Positions 1 through 6,238 of a DNA stretch of 33,526 bases are shown in pieces. How positions within the stretch are numbered: position 1 is the stretch's first letter; every line of letters starts with the position of its first letter. The notes beneath the pieces were generated by a model. That model searched no databases and was not told where the DNA came from. It saw only the letters and a list, made by a program, of their open reading frames with translations. This stretch comes from JBEKLJ01 sp050010255 (GTDB taxonomy: Bacteria; Acidobacteriota; Terriglobia; Bryobacterales; Bryobacteraceae): positions 1-33,526 of the forward strand of contig JBEKLJ010000007.1 in the NCBI GenBank assembly GCA_050010255.1, given 5' to 3'. Made by a program: the position numbers and the translations under genes.

Positions 1-121
1 CGCTCGGCCGGCGTCCTCGACGTACTGTTCAAGTACGCCTCCGGGCGCCGGCCGTCGCGCGCCTTGTATCTGCGGCCCTCTCATCGCGCCTCGCCACGGT
101 CGTGGTGAGAAAAGCGGGCTA
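1..121. repeat. Copy of a dispersed inverted-repeat element, possibly cut by the window edge
   Basis: Read on the minus strand, positions 121 down to about 75 match 1271-1318 closely: both begin CTAGCCCG, then share TCTCACCACGA, TGGCGAGGCG and GAGAGGGCC. Its plus-strand form (GCGCCTCGCC, then TGGTGAGAAAAGCGGGCTAG at 103-122) also resembles the right ends at 25558-25594 and 29420-29455. The TAG stop of the radical SAM gene (119-121) lies in the repeat end. A further hairpin-like region lies at 7-52, with outer arms GCCGGCG/CGCCGGC and inner arms GTACT/AGTAC. It may belong to the same element. No gene is seen in this stretch. Confidence 0.6.
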
Positions 122-1144
122 GCGCGAGTGCGCGGCCGGGTCCAGGTGCGGCTTGAACGAGAAGAAGCCGCTGACGTTCTCCCAGAGGAGTTGCGGGAAG
201 GTCTTGTCGAGGTATGACCGGATCGAGACGTAGCACTGGTCGCAGGTGTTCGTGCGAGTGAACTCGGCCACCATGCGATCCTGCTCGTCGAGTCCGTACC
301 GCGTGAACTGCATCGAGCAGGGCTGGAGCATGCCGTCGCTGGTCACCACCAGGAACCGCAGGCCGGCCTTGCACCCCGGGCTCCCGCCGTTGTCGAAATA
401 GCGGCGCGTGCCCTCGAGCGTCGTAGTGGAATTGAGGATCCAGTTCGTAGCGTCGCGGCGCTGCTCGATCCCATCGAGCTGCTGGTGCAGCGTGGCGAGC
501 TGCTCGGGAGTGTTGAGGAAGTAGTCGCGGCAGCCCGTGCGCCGCGGCGAATAGGCGCTCAAGCAGAGGTTGACGCCCCAGCGCCGGGCCACGTTCGCCA
601 GCGCGCTGACCTCGGCGACATTCTCGCTCGTGATGCAGCTATTCAGGACGATATCGTCGGCGCCCAGCGCCGCCAGCTCCGGCACGATGCGGCTCAGGTG
701 GTCGAACAGCCCGGGATGACGGCGGAAGACGTCGTGCCGGTGGTCGGGGAAGTCCAAGCTCACCGAGAACTGGTCGATGCCGGCGGCGCGCAGGGCCAGG
801 TACTTCTCCCCGGTCATCTCCGACCAGTTCGAGACCAGGATCGTATAAGGGATGCCCGAATCGCCCTTGATGGCGCGGACGATCTCGACGACGTCGCTGC
901 GCAGCAGCGGCTCGCCGCCCGAGACCTGGACGACGCAGGGCCGCAGGACTTGCATGTAGCGGCGGTAGTCGGCCGGCCGCAGGTTGCGCGATTCGTCGCG
1001 AGGCCCGCCGTGGTCGCAGTGCTTGCAGTCGCAGGTGCAGGCGTCGGTGACCTCGAAAGACACCACCACCGGGCGTTCCGCAATCCAGTTCAGCGATCCG
1101 CGTCCGATGATCCTGAGCGAATCGACGAGGGGCACTTTGCGCAT
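119..1144 (-). CDS. Radical SAM protein with SPASM-like C-terminal cysteines
   Basis: A 341-residue radical SAM enzyme. The [4Fe-4S] motif CxxxCxxC is formed by C36, C40 and C43 (an extra C38 lies inside it), and the SAM-binding GGEP motif is at 76-79. The C-terminal half has a GCKAG segment with C258, then C276, and a CDQC pair at C301/C304, like the auxiliary-cluster region of SPASM or twitch proteins. Family knowledge: such enzymes modify peptides or small molecules using a 5'-deoxyadenosyl radical. No precursor peptide, RRE protein or modification partner is visible next to it, so the substrate is unknown. The ATG at 1144 is followed immediately by a plausible N-terminus. The gene stands alone between two inverted copies of a palindromic repeat. 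Radical SAM assignment is secure; the specific role is not. Confidence 0.88.
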   Translation of the reverse strand: MRKVPLVDSLRIIGRGSLNWIAERPVVVSFEVTDACTCDCKHCDHGGPRDESRNLRPADYRRYMQVLRPCVVQVSGGEPLLRSDVVEIVRAIKGDSGIPYTILVSNWSEMTGEKYLALRAAGIDQFSVSLDFPDHRHDVFRRHPGLFDHLSRIVPELAALGADDIVLNSCITSENVAEVSALANVARRWGVNLCLSAYSPRRTGCRDYFLNTPEQLATLHQQLDGIEQRRDATNWILNSTTTLEGTRRYFDNGGSPGCKAGLRFLVVTSDGMLQPCSMQFTRYGLDEQDRMVAEFTRTNTCDQCYVSIRSYLDKTFPQLLWENVSGFFSFKPHLDPAAHSR

Positions 1145-1270
1145 ACTCTGGGCCGCGCCGGGGTTGGGCCTAACCCCTTATTGAACCATGGCATAGGGGC
1201 CGCGGCCGAAGGGAATGGGACTCTTTGGGGCAAATTCGCCGCTCAACGGGAGAATCCGCGGGTCGGATGG

Positions 1271-1351
1271 CTAGCCCGGATGTCTCACCACGATCATGGC
1301 GAGGCGTGACGAGAGGGCCACAGCAGATTGCTGGTGAAACATCCGGGTTAG
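1271..1351. repeat. 81-bp palindromic repeat element with 20-bp terminal inverted repeats
   Basis: The left arm at 1271-1290 (CTAGCCCGGATGTCTCACCA) and the right arm at 1332-1351 are reverse complements at 18 of 20 positions. The 41-bp interior contains GGCGAGGCG. The interior and left arm match the reverse complement of positions 75-121, so the radical SAM gene is flanked by inverted copies. The right arm carries the TAA stop (1348-1350) of the methyltransferase-like gene, so the element could act in transcription termination or 3'-end stabilisation. It has no coding capacity and resembles REP-like or MITE-like elements in size and structure. Confidence 0.75.
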
Positions 1352-2064
1352 CGCTTGACGATCACTTCCCGCAGCGAGTCGCGCGTCAGGAAGAACTTCA
1401 CCGACTCGAAGGCCTGAAACACCCGCTCGATGGCGCGGTTGTTGAAGAACTGCGCTGGCCGCCGCAGGCCGCGTGGCGCCAGCAGCAGGGCGTCCGCGCT
1501 GGAGATCCGGTAGAAACAGGTGGGCACGGCGCCGGCGCGCTCCTCGGAGTGGAAGATCGCCAGCAGGTAGCTGCCCGGCTTGATGATGTAATGCAGCCGG
1601 TCCACCGCCGCCTTCAGCAGCGAGGGGGTGAGGAACTCCAGGACGTCCCAGACCAGCGCGCCGTCGAAATGGTTCTCCGGAAAATCGAGGCTCTGTTCGA
1701 GAAAGGCATCGGCGCGCTCCTGGTCGGCCTGGTTTTCGTAGAAATCGCCGTCGCCAAAGGCGAGGTCCAGACTCCGCAGCAGGTCCTCGGAATACAGCCG
1801 GTGGCCCAGGTTGGTGATGAAGCCGATGTTGGCCTGCGAAGCGCCAGACAGATCGAGCAGACGCAAGGCCGGCTCTCGCTGGATGTGGCCGAAGAACTGC
1901 TCCAGACCGTTGCTATGGCGCGGCTGAAACTGTGCGGGTCCGCCGGAGCGTGAGCCCTGGTCGCGAGGGGAGGCCTGGACGGCAGGCCGCGAAGCGGGAT
2001 GCACGGGACCGCCCGGCCCGCGCTCGGCCCCGCGCGTCAACGTCTTCCACCGGTCGCCGAACAA
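1348..2064 (-). CDS. Methyltransferase-like protein with a degenerate SAM motif
   Basis: Up to 238 residues. Residues 71-82 (DLSGASQANIGF) sit where a class I SAM methyltransferase has its glycine-rich motif I, an acidic residue (E93) follows at the end of the next predicted strand, and FDGALVWDVLEFL (133-145) resembles motif IV. Motif I lacks the usual GxGxG, so SAM binding is uncertain. The first ~50 residues are Pro/Gly/Arg-rich and may be disordered. The assumed start is TTG at 2064 with GAGGAG only two bases upstream; another TTG lies eight codons downstream, so the start is uncertain. It lies 15 nt after the bactofilin gene and is probably cotranscribed with it. I infer a Rossmann-fold methyltransferase-like protein of unknown substrate, possibly non-catalytic. 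Confidence 0.6.
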   Translation of the reverse strand: MFGDRWKTLTRGAERGPGGPVHPASRPAVQASPRDQGSRSGGPAQFQPRHSNGLEQFFGHIQREPALRLLDLSGASQANIGFITNLGHRLYSEDLLRSLDLAFGDGDFYENQADQERADAFLEQSLDFPENHFDGALVWDVLEFLTPSLLKAAVDRLHYIIKPGSYLLAIFHSEERAGAVPTCFYRISSADALLLAPRGLRRPAQFFNNRAIERVFQAFESVKFFLTRDSLREVIVKR

Positions 2065-2079
2065 GGCTCCTCGCGATAC

Positions 2080-2625
2080 TCAGCGTTTGTCGTAGGCCAC
2101 AACCGGAATGACGGGGAGCGCCGGCTGCGGTTGCGGCTGCGGCTGCGGGCGGGGTATCTGCTTGGCGGCCTCCGTCGGCCGGACGATGTCGATGCTGCCC
2201 TTGAAGTAGGCGCCGTCCTCGATCACGATGCCGCCGGTTTTGATGTCGCCAATCAGCTTGGCGTCCTTGCGGATATCGATCTTGTCAATCGCCTCGACGT
2301 CGCCATTGACGCTGCCCAGCACCACCACCTCGCGAGCGCGGATGGAGGCTTGCAGCCTGGCGTGCGGGCCGATGGTCAGCCGGTGCTCGGGCACCTCGAC
2401 GGTGCCTTCCATCTCACCGTCCAGATAAAGGTCTTCGCGGCTCAGGATCTCGCCTTTGATCATCACGGATTTGCCGATTGCCGCGACGCCGCGGGCCAAG
2501 TCGGCGGCCGCTGGTTTCGGCGCGGCGGAGGCCGAAGCCGACTCCCGGCTGGCTTCCATCGGAGGGGCCGCGGGGGTCGCCTGTGGCCTGGGGGCGGCGT
2601 CATCGTCCCTGCGTTTGTTCCACAT
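2080..2625 (-). CDS. Bactofilin (polymer-forming cytoskeletal protein)
   Basis: 181 residues. Residues ~47-148 form the bactofilin (DUF583/PF04519) beta-helix, with repeated short strands such as SVMIKGEILSREDLYLDGEM and VVLGSVNGDVEAIDKIDI. Ala/Pro-rich flexible tails flank it, including a C-terminal PQPQPQPQ run. Family knowledge: bactofilins self-assemble without nucleotide into filaments linked to cell shape and wall synthesis. The ATG at 2625 is chosen because GAGAGGGAG lies about 8-12 nt upstream; an earlier in-frame ATG at 2733 would lie inside the promoter. A good promoter precedes it (2705-2733). The downstream methyltransferase-like gene is likely in the same transcript. No M23 peptidase, a common bactofilin neighbour, is present. 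Confidence 0.92.
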   Translation of the reverse strand: MWNKRRDDDAAPRPQATPAAPPMEASRESASASAAPKPAAADLARGVAAIGKSVMIKGEILSREDLYLDGEMEGTVEVPEHRLTIGPHARLQASIRAREVVVLGSVNGDVEAIDKIDIRKDAKLIGDIKTGGIVIEDGAYFKGSIDIVRPTEAAKQIPRPQPQPQPQPALPVIPVVAYDKR

Positions 2626-2704
2626 TAAGTATGTCTCCCTCTCGCTGCTGAGACCCGAGCAGGACGTCCTGAGACGCCTGCGGCTCTCTTCCTCGGATCT
2701 CTCT

Positions 2705-2733
2705 ATACTATATGCCAGCCCGCTGCGATGCAA
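2705..2733 (-). promoter_or_regulatory. Sigma70-type promoter for the bactofilin gene
   Basis: On the minus strand, TTGCAT (2733-2728) is followed after 17 bp by TAGTAT (2710-2705). An overlapping alternative -10, TATAGT, lies just upstream of TAGTAT. The predicted transcription start is near 2698, giving a leader of about 73 nt before the ATG at 2625. Confidence 0.6.
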
Positions 2734-2785
2734 TGGTTTAGCGGCAGGGATGCCGCGGGTGCACGGCCGCCGGGTAGCGGCGTGC

Positions 2786-2791
2786 TAGAAT
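2786..2791 (+). promoter_or_regulatory. -10 box TAGAAT 7 nt before an ATG (leaderless-type promoter)
   Basis: TAGAAT ends 7 nt before the ATG at 2799, so transcription would begin at or within a base of the start codon. No Shine-Dalgarno sequence lies in the gap, and no good -35 is seen 17 bp upstream. Confidence 0.55.
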
Positions 2792-2798
2792 CGGCGCC

Positions 2799-4304
2799 AT
2801 GTCCACCACCGGCCCGCATGAGCTGGCCGCGCACCTGCCCGCCGACGAGATCCGACGGTTCCACGAAGTGCTGGCGCGCGGCGGCTACAACGAGGAAGGC
2901 CTGGTCGGGACGCTCGGGCCGATCCAGCTCCCGACGCTGCTGCGGCGCGACCGCGCCCACTTCCAGCATCTGACCCGCCGCGGCCGCCCGCTGGATCTCC
3001 AGATCCGCCTGTTCCTGCTGGGTATACCTCTCACGCTTGAGGAGGCGCGGGCGGCGCTCGAGCCGGTCGGGTTGGAGGAATGGGCGCGCGCCGGGCTGGT
3101 CGGTGTTCAGGGTGGGGAGGTCCGGGGGCTGGTGCGGATCATGGCCTTCCGCAAGCTGCTGCTGGCCTCCGATCAGCTCGAGGCGCCGGGAACGATCGGC
3201 CGGCCCGACCTGGTGATGGGCATCACCTCCAGCACATCCACGCTGGCCGATTCCGCCATCCCGCGGCCCTCGCGCTCGACGCTCGACCTCGGCACCGGCA
3301 GCGGCGTTCAGGCCTTCGTCGCGGCCGCCTGGAGCGAGCGCGTGTGGGCGGTGGACCGCTCGGCGCGCTCCATCAACTTCGCCCGCTTCAATGCCGCGCT
3401 GAACGGCGTCGCCGCGCCGATCGAGTTCCTGGAAGGCGACGGCTTCGAGCCGGTGCGCGGCCGGACGTTCGACCGGATCCTCTCGAACCCGCCTTTTGCC
3501 GTGAGCCCGTCGTTTCGCTACCTCTACCGGGACAGCGGGATGGAGGGCGACGCCTTTGCGCGCGGTGTCATCGAGAACGCGGCGCGGTGTCTCAACGAAG
3601 GCGGCTACTGCCAGATCGTCTGCGACTGGGCGCACGTGGCCGGCGAGGACTGGAAGGAGCGGTTGAGGGCGTGGTTCGACGGAAGCGGGTGCGACGCCTG
3701 GGTCATGCGCACCGATACGCAGGAGGCCGCCGCGTACGCCCACGTCTGGATCCGCGACACCGAGCACGTCGGCGAAGAGGAGACCGACCGGCTGTATGCA
3801 GAGTGGCTCGCCTACTACGCCCGCCAGCGCATCGAGGCCATCAGCACCGGCCTGATCGCCATCCGCAAGGCGGGCGAAAAGCCCAACTGGGTGCGGATCG
3901 AAGACGGACCGGGGAGCACCTCGGGAGAGTTCGGCGAATACGTCGCGCGGGGATTCGAGCTGGGCGACTTTCTCCAGCGGGTGGCCTCGGACGAGGCGCT
4001 GCTCGAAGTCAGGCTGAAGGTGGAGCCCTCAGCCCGGCTGGACCACGTGTGCGAGTGGGAGGACGCCTCCTGGCGCATCCGCTCGGCCAAGATCCGGCTG
4101 GCCGGCGGCCTGCAATACGAAGCCAACGTCGACCTGCGGCTGGCGGGCATGGTGGCGCTGTGCGACGGCTTGCGCACAATGCGCGAGGTGTTGGCGCACA
4201 CGGCCCAGGCGCTCGGCGCCGACCTCGACCGCATCACGCCCAACTGCCTGGCCCTGACGCGCCAGCTCATCGAGCGCGGCTTCCTGCTGCCAGTTGCGGG
4301 CTGA
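2799..4304 (+). CDS. Class I SAM-dependent methyltransferase, HemK/PrmC-like (NPPF motif)
   Basis: 501 residues. Motif I LDLGTGSGVQA is at 162-172, and motif IV NPPF at 230-233 is the signature of N-methyltransferases acting on glutamine amides or exocyclic base amines. The ~130-residue N-terminal helical/winged region and the ~100-residue C-terminal extension match the three-part layout of the large 'methyltransferase small domain' proteins (DUF7059 / DUF7782 type) known mainly from actinobacteria. Candidate substrates are release-factor or ribosomal-protein glutamine, or rRNA; the sequence does not decide. The ATG at 2799 is preceded by TAGAAT at 7 nt and no ribosome binding site. The gene is divergent from bactofilin and convergent with the microprotein operon. 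Confidence 0.85.
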   Translation: MSTTGPHELAAHLPADEIRRFHEVLARGGYNEEGLVGTLGPIQLPTLLRRDRAHFQHLTRRGRPLDLQIRLFLLGIPLTLEEARAALEPVGLEEWARAGLVGVQGGEVRGLVRIMAFRKLLLASDQLEAPGTIGRPDLVMGITSSTSTLADSAIPRPSRSTLDLGTGSGVQAFVAAAWSERVWAVDRSARSINFARFNAALNGVAAPIEFLEGDGFEPVRGRTFDRILSNPPFAVSPSFRYLYRDSGMEGDAFARGVIENAARCLNEGGYCQIVCDWAHVAGEDWKERLRAWFDGSGCDAWVMRTDTQEAAAYAHVWIRDTEHVGEEETDRLYAEWLAYYARQRIEAISTGLIAIRKAGEKPNWVRIEDGPGSTSGEFGEYVARGFELGDFLQRVASDEALLEVRLKVEPSARLDHVCEWEDASWRIRSAKIRLAGGLQYEANVDLRLAGMVALCDGLRTMREVLAHTAQALGADLDRITPNCLALTRQLIERGFLLPVAG

Positions 4305-4355
4305 CGGTCCGAATCCCGGGCGCAGGCAAACGGCGCTCGGCGGGCGGGATGAGGC

Positions 4356-4553
4356 CTACGCCGCCCGCGGTGGGGCTGCATTCCGTGCCCGCACGGAGAC
4401 CTCTTCCACCGGCACCTCGCACTCGCAGCAATCGCTGCACCGCAGGCACTTCCGGCAGATGTGGTTCGGGCAGGCGTCCTTGGTGCACCAGACGCAGATC
4501 CGCCAGGAGGGCTCGCCGCAGATGGTGCAGGTGAACGCGCGCGGCTCGCTCAC
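4356..4553 (-). CDS. Cysteine-rich zinc-binding microprotein
   Basis: 65 residues with 11 cysteines: C9, C12, C20, C23, C28, C33, C36, C39, C42, C43 and C45, plus H31. The CxxC pairs (9/12, 20/23, 33/36, 39/42) suggest two or three zinc knuckles packed in the first 45 residues, followed by a short charged tail. The start is GTG at 4553, with AAGGAGGT six bases upstream. This start overlaps the stop of the preceding gene as GTGA, implying translational coupling. I do not recognise the family. By composition it could be a protein- or nucleic-acid-binding zinc module. No signal peptide is present, so it is probably cytoplasmic although its operon partners look exported. Confidence 0.75.
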   Translation of the reverse strand: MSEPRAFTCTICGEPSWRICVWCTKDACPNHICRKCLRCSDCCECEVPVEEVSVRARNAAPPRAA

Positions 4554-5125
4554 CGGCGCACCTCCTTCCCCGGCGGGTTGGTGGCGGGGGCGCCGGGCTG
4601 GCGCGAGAGGAAGGCGCGGCATCGCTGCGCCTCCTGATCCACGATCTTGAACTGCTGCTCGCGGTCGGCGGCCAGCTCGATGAGATACTGGCGCAACCGG
4701 TCGCGGTCGGCCGTGGTGTCGTTGATCAGGCCCTGGAGGAGGTCCGCCACGGCGGGGTTCTGATACTTGCGCACGGCCGCGGTAATCGAGCCCAGCAGCA
4801 CTTCCACCGACTGCATGCGCAGGAAGGCATCCAGGGCCGCCGTGAGCTTCTCGGGCTGCTCCGCCAGCGCCTGGGCCGAGCCGGTCAAGTAGCCGATCTC
4901 GGCGCTCGCGCGCCGCCACTGCTCCACGTAGGCGGCGGACGCTCCGTGTTCGACCCAGTCGGCGGGCTTGAGCTGTTCGAGCACCGGTTGGATGCGCTGA
5001 AGGTGGCCGGCCAGCGCGGCCATCTGCTTTCGCACCTCCCACTCCGGCGGAATGCCGCCGGGCTGCGCCAGGGCGGCGGAGACACTCAGCCAGAGCGTGG
5101 AGGCGCAGAGAATCCGGGAGCGCAT
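4550..5125 (-). CDS. Secreted helical protein of unknown function
   Basis: 191 residues starting MRSRILCASTLWLSVSAALA, a Sec signal peptide with likely cleavage after ALA. The mature protein is mostly amphipathic helix (for example KQMAALAGHLQRIQPVLEQL and KLTAALDAFLRMQSVEVLLG), ending in a Pro-rich tail. An in-frame TTG two codons earlier exists, but ATG at 5125 is preferred, with GAGAGTGG upstream. The gene follows the FecR-domain gene by about 41 bp and overlaps the Cys-rich microprotein gene by 4 nt. It is not a recognised family. The periplasmic location is inferred from the signal peptide. Confidence 0.75.
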   Translation of the reverse strand: MRSRILCASTLWLSVSAALAQPGGIPPEWEVRKQMAALAGHLQRIQPVLEQLKPADWVEHGASAAYVEQWRRASAEIGYLTGSAQALAEQPEKLTAALDAFLRMQSVEVLLGSITAAVRKYQNPAVADLLQGLINDTTADRDRLRQYLIELAADREQQFKIVDQEAQRCRAFLSRQPGAPATNPPGKEVRR

Positions 5126-5166
5126 AACCAACCACTCTCAGTTTCGCACGCCCGAACGCTGGCGAG

Positions 5167-5988
5167 CTATGGTGCGGGGGGCGGCGGAGCGCCGGCCCCG
5201 GCGTCGCTCGGCGGACTGTTGGACGGCGGAGCGCTGGGCGGAGGTGCTGGGGCTGGCTTGGTGCCGCCGCGGTCACCGGGCAGAGTGGTACCGCCGCCTC
5301 CGGACGGCGCCGGCCCTGGGGACCCGCGTGGGGTACGGTAGACCGCCGTGTATACCGCGTCAGCCGCGGAGCGCAGCGCGGCGTTGATGACCGACCCCTT
5401 GTCCACCCTCTTCTGCGCCAGCGGAACGTTCCGATAGACCCGGATCCATTCACCCGGATTCAACAGCCGCGCCTCGCCGGCCTGCACAGCGTGCTGCACC
5501 GCGACCTGCCCCTCTTCGACCAGCACCAGCGTGGCGTCCTCTTCTTCGATGGAGACGTCGAAGACCGTGCCGCGCACCGAGATGATCGCCGTGGGCGTGC
5601 GCACGCGGTTGTGGTTCGGCTGGCCGTTGAATTTCTGGATCTGGACCTTCACCCGGCCGAGCCACATCTCCAGCAGGTCCCTCCAATCGCCGGGACGGCT
5701 GCGGAACGTCACTCTGGAATTGGGGAAGACCTCGAAGGTGCTGCCGTCGGAGATGCGGAAGAGCGCGTAACCGTCGGGGCCGGTGAGGATCACCTGTTGC
5801 GGGTTGACCTGCGAGCCAACCTCGAGCGCCCAAGGCTGCGAATCGCGGAGCACCGAGACCTGGCCGGTCAGGGTGACGACGCTGGCGGCGGCATTGGTGG
5901 AATCGGTCTGGAGAAGCTGGGCGGGGCACACTCCGACTGTGGCTGCCACCAGCAGCCCTAACGCCGACAGTGACCGCAGGCGAACCAT
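5167..5988 (-). CDS. Secreted FecR-domain protein with Pro/Gly-rich tail
   Basis: 273 residues from ATG 5988. It begins MVRLRSLSALGLLVAATVGV, followed by CPAQ: a signal peptide. The FecR domain (PF04773) spans about residues 35-165: TGQVSVLRD, then the TGPDGYALFRISDGSTFEV segment and the conserved TPTAIISVRGTVFDVS segment followed by LVEEGQVAVQ. The C-terminal ~70 residues are low-complexity Pro/Gly/Ser. Unlike classical FecR there is no N-terminal anti-sigma helix and no adjacent sigma factor or TonB receptor, so this is probably a periplasmic or surface sensor/scaffold domain rather than an iron regulator. GTG at 6000 is possible, but GGTGAGG upstream favours 5988. It heads the three-gene minus-strand unit. 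Confidence 0.85.
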   Translation of the reverse strand: MVRLRSLSALGLLVAATVGVCPAQLLQTDSTNAAASVVTLTGQVSVLRDSQPWALEVGSQVNPQQVILTGPDGYALFRISDGSTFEVFPNSRVTFRSRPGDWRDLLEMWLGRVKVQIQKFNGQPNHNRVRTPTAIISVRGTVFDVSIEEEDATLVLVEEGQVAVQHAVQAGEARLLNPGEWIRVYRNVPLAQKRVDKGSVINAALRSAADAVYTAVYRTPRGSPGPAPSGGGGTTLPGDRGGTKPAPAPPPSAPPSNSPPSDAGAGAPPPPAP

Positions 5989-6005
5989 CACCTCACCCAC
6001 GGCTG

Positions 6006-6040
6006 CTCAGACAACTCCAGCCGTTACTCAGACAATCATA
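6006..6040 (-). promoter_or_regulatory. fecR-like gene promoter with a perfect 9-bp direct repeat
   Basis: On the minus strand a TATGAT -10 box lies at 6040-6035; no convincing -35 is seen. The plus-strand 9-mer CTCAGACAA occurs at 6006-6014 and again at 6027-6035, 21 bp apart (two helical turns), covering the -10 edge, start site and leader. This geometry suits a tandem regulator site, but no regulator is assigned. Confidence 0.4.
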
Positions 6041-6238
6041 CAACAGGGTCGCCTCCGCCGGACCACAGAAATGTGCTCCGCGGCCCGCCAGTCGCGACAG
6101 CCTGCTCTACCTCACCCCTAATTGCATAGCAATAAAGCGACCGTGCCGGAAATTTTGGGAAAAGTGTTCTTTTGGAACAACTTCCCGAGTGCCTGGGTTC
6201 CCGGAGAGGCCGCCCAGGCGATAGAATGGACTCAAGCG
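6041..6238. other. AT-richer divergent intergenic region
   Basis: About 200 bp lie between the promoter of the FecR-domain gene and the Asp-box gene. The part from about 6120 to 6185 is clearly more AT-rich than its surroundings. It holds two small inverted repeats: ATTGC/GCAAT arms at 6121-6132 (approximately) and TGTTC/GAACA arms at 6165-6179 with a 5-nt centre. These could be operators. An open frame starting at 6122 runs through this region into the next gene, but its translation looks non-coding. Confidence 0.35.
6222..6227 (+). promoter_or_regulatory. -10 box TAGAAT, near-leaderless, for the Asp-box protein gene
   Basis: TAGAAT ends 11 nt before the ATG at 6239, predicting a leader of only about 4-5 nt. 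It supports 6239 rather than the upstream ATG at 6122 as the translation start. Confidence 0.5.

Noticed and set aside
4305..4330. GGTCCGAATCCCG resembling a tRNA T-loop
   Set aside because: The flanking bases do not pair as a T-stem, and no anticodon or acceptor stem can be folded around it.
4356..5453. 365-codon minus-strand frame including the Cys-rich microprotein
   Set aside because: Only the last 65 codons look real. The upstream part is an alternative frame of the secreted helical and FecR-domain genes, and the GTG at 4553 has a strong ribosome binding site.
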